NCBI GenBank assembly: GCA_012295275.1
Contig: CM022679.1
Coordinates: 8,077,169 to 8,141,168, forward strand
Origin: Chrysomallon squamiferum
Taxonomy: Eukaryota; Mollusca; Gastropoda; Neomphalida; Peltospiridae
Length of the DNA: 64,000 nucleotides
Direction: 5' to 3'
The notes under the pieces were generated by a model. That model saw only the letters and a list, made by a program, of their open reading frames with translations. It did no database searches and was not told where the DNA came from. Positions within the stretch are counted from its first letter, which is position 1, and the number at the start of each line of letters is the position of its first letter. Shown here piece by piece: positions 62,887-64,000 of this stretch. The position numbers were made by a program, and so were the translations under genes.

Positions 62887-64000
62887 GATATTCCTCAACT
62901 TATAACTGTACATAAACTGACCAAGATACCTAATTTACATTTACGAATTTGGATATAAAAGGCTTTTAAATATCTGTAAAATGTCTTATAAAGGAGAAAG
63001 AAAACTTGTTTCCATTCCCATCTTAGGTGAAAAAAACTTTGTCATCTGAGATTCTGCTAACTGCTTTGGTCTGTACTTTTTCTGTGCTTCTGATGAAAAT
63101 ACATGCATACATTTATACATACGTACATAGACACACACACATACATATACGTACTACATTCATACATACGCACATACATACATACATACATACATACATA
63201 CATACATACATACATACATACATACATACATACATACACACACACACAAAAAGACTCTTGATCAGCGATACATATAAAAAGGAAGAAGGGTGTATGTATT
63301 TTTATACAAGGAAGATAATATTTTTAAAACTCAGTGAGTAATACAAGTACCTAGATTTATCACGTTTTTATGGCGTGTGTTAACTAGAAACGATTTTAAC
63401 TGACATTTTAGAAAAAAATTAGGCTGAATATCAACAGTTTACTTTTATCTTTTTGAAAAACCTCTTACAAATAAAAGAAATAAAAAGCAAAATTACATAT
63501 CACTGATGACTTTAAAAAATGGGTAATAAATAAATAAATAAATGAATAAATAAGAGAGCGAGATATGTAAAATAAATTTAAAAAAACCCCAATAGATTAA
63601 ATATTAAACTATATAACAACTGTCTTAGGTCATCACTCGTGCATCATCCAGGCATTTATGTTCCATTCTAACCAGCACAAAACATCGCTGTATATTTTTT
63701 AAACTTCGACGATTCAGTATTTCTCAATGTTAAACTGTCAAAATAAACTTGGAATAAATCTGAAGTAAGCTCTTTACACAAACCTGACAGTTATTTGTAA
63801 TTTTAAGTATTTTTATTCCACTCTTTACAAATACAGGATAGGATAAGATAGGTACAAGATATGGTATCAGACAACAAATAAAAATATATGTTGTCTTAAA
63901 GAAATCAGCTCTTCAATACTGATTTATTTTCAGACCCAGTTACATTTATTTACATCATAAAGAAAACAGCAAAAAAAAATCAGATAATAATAATAATAAT
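62536..64000. other. Flank right of fragment 12 to the window edge
   Basis: (ATT)n at 62779-62886 (much longer than in the left duplicate), (CATA)n at about 63171-63238 (expanded relative to 48960-49010) and array flank modules. Ends inside the (AAT)n tract that also follows the left duplicate. No gene seen. Confidence 0.6.

Larger units (their letters stand above)
56890..64000. repeat. Segmental duplication, right copy (copy 11, fragment 12 and flanks)
   Basis: Same order and orientation as 42835-49770: TTTA repeats, array flank, (AAT)n, copy 11, TG/TATG repeats, fragment 12, ATT repeats, CATA repeats. Differences outside the genes are mainly repeat lengths. Still homologous at the right edge of the window. 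Confidence 0.85.

Noticed and set aside
63057-63341. Frames with Tyr-Ile-His or Met-Tyr-Val-Cys repeats
   Set aside because: Translations of the CATA repeat.

Overview
The window is strongly AT-rich nuclear DNA of an animal. It is full of simple repeats ((AAT)n, (TC)n, (CA)n, (CATA)n, poly-A) and has a spliced animal gene (ALKBH5) and the first exon of a fascin gene. The repeat style and protein similarities suggest an invertebrate, most likely a mollusc; this is inference, as no species marker is visible. No rRNA, tRNA, CRISPR array or operon was seen.

Layout. 1-214 (-): start of a fascin gene running off the left edge. 215-2446: shared upstream region with a CRE and a CCAAT box on the fascin side. 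2447-4027 (+): three-exon ALKBH5 m6A demethylase. 4028-11640: no recognised gene, with 56-bp and 69-bp tandem repeats. 11641 to the right edge: a cluster of intronless genes for secreted VIT + von Willebrand A (VWA) proteins, related to inter-alpha-trypsin inhibitor heavy chains but lacking their C-terminal domain. I count 12 loci. Copy 1 (11641-13626, -) is diverged and intact. Copy 2 (16038-17661, +) is an inverted pseudogene. Copies 3, 4, 5, 6, 7 and 11 (-) are intact near-identical paralogues of 632-645 aa. Copy 9 (-) has a one-base frameshift. Copies 8, 10 and 12 (-) are gene fragments. A relic of a PhzF/PBLD-type gene lies between copies 2 and 3 (18181-18600, -).

The intact proteins share a signal peptide, a VIT domain, a VWA domain with complete metal-site (MIDAS) residues, a C-terminal motif kept in the ITIH family, and a short hydrophobic C-terminus that looks like a GPI-anchor signal. 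Changes among paralogues concentrate in the loops beside the metal site, in reassorted combinations, while the framework and even some intergenic DNA are nearly constant. Copies 7 and 11 lie in a roughly 7-kb recent duplication (about 42835-49770 and 56890-64000). There the noncoding flank is almost identical but the genes differ clearly, as expected from gene conversion with other copies, selection for change, or both. The array therefore looks like a young family diversifying its ligand face; its biological role cannot be read from the sequence.

Several predicted frames open with TTG. The starts given here are ATG codons chosen by signal peptide, Kozak context or homology.
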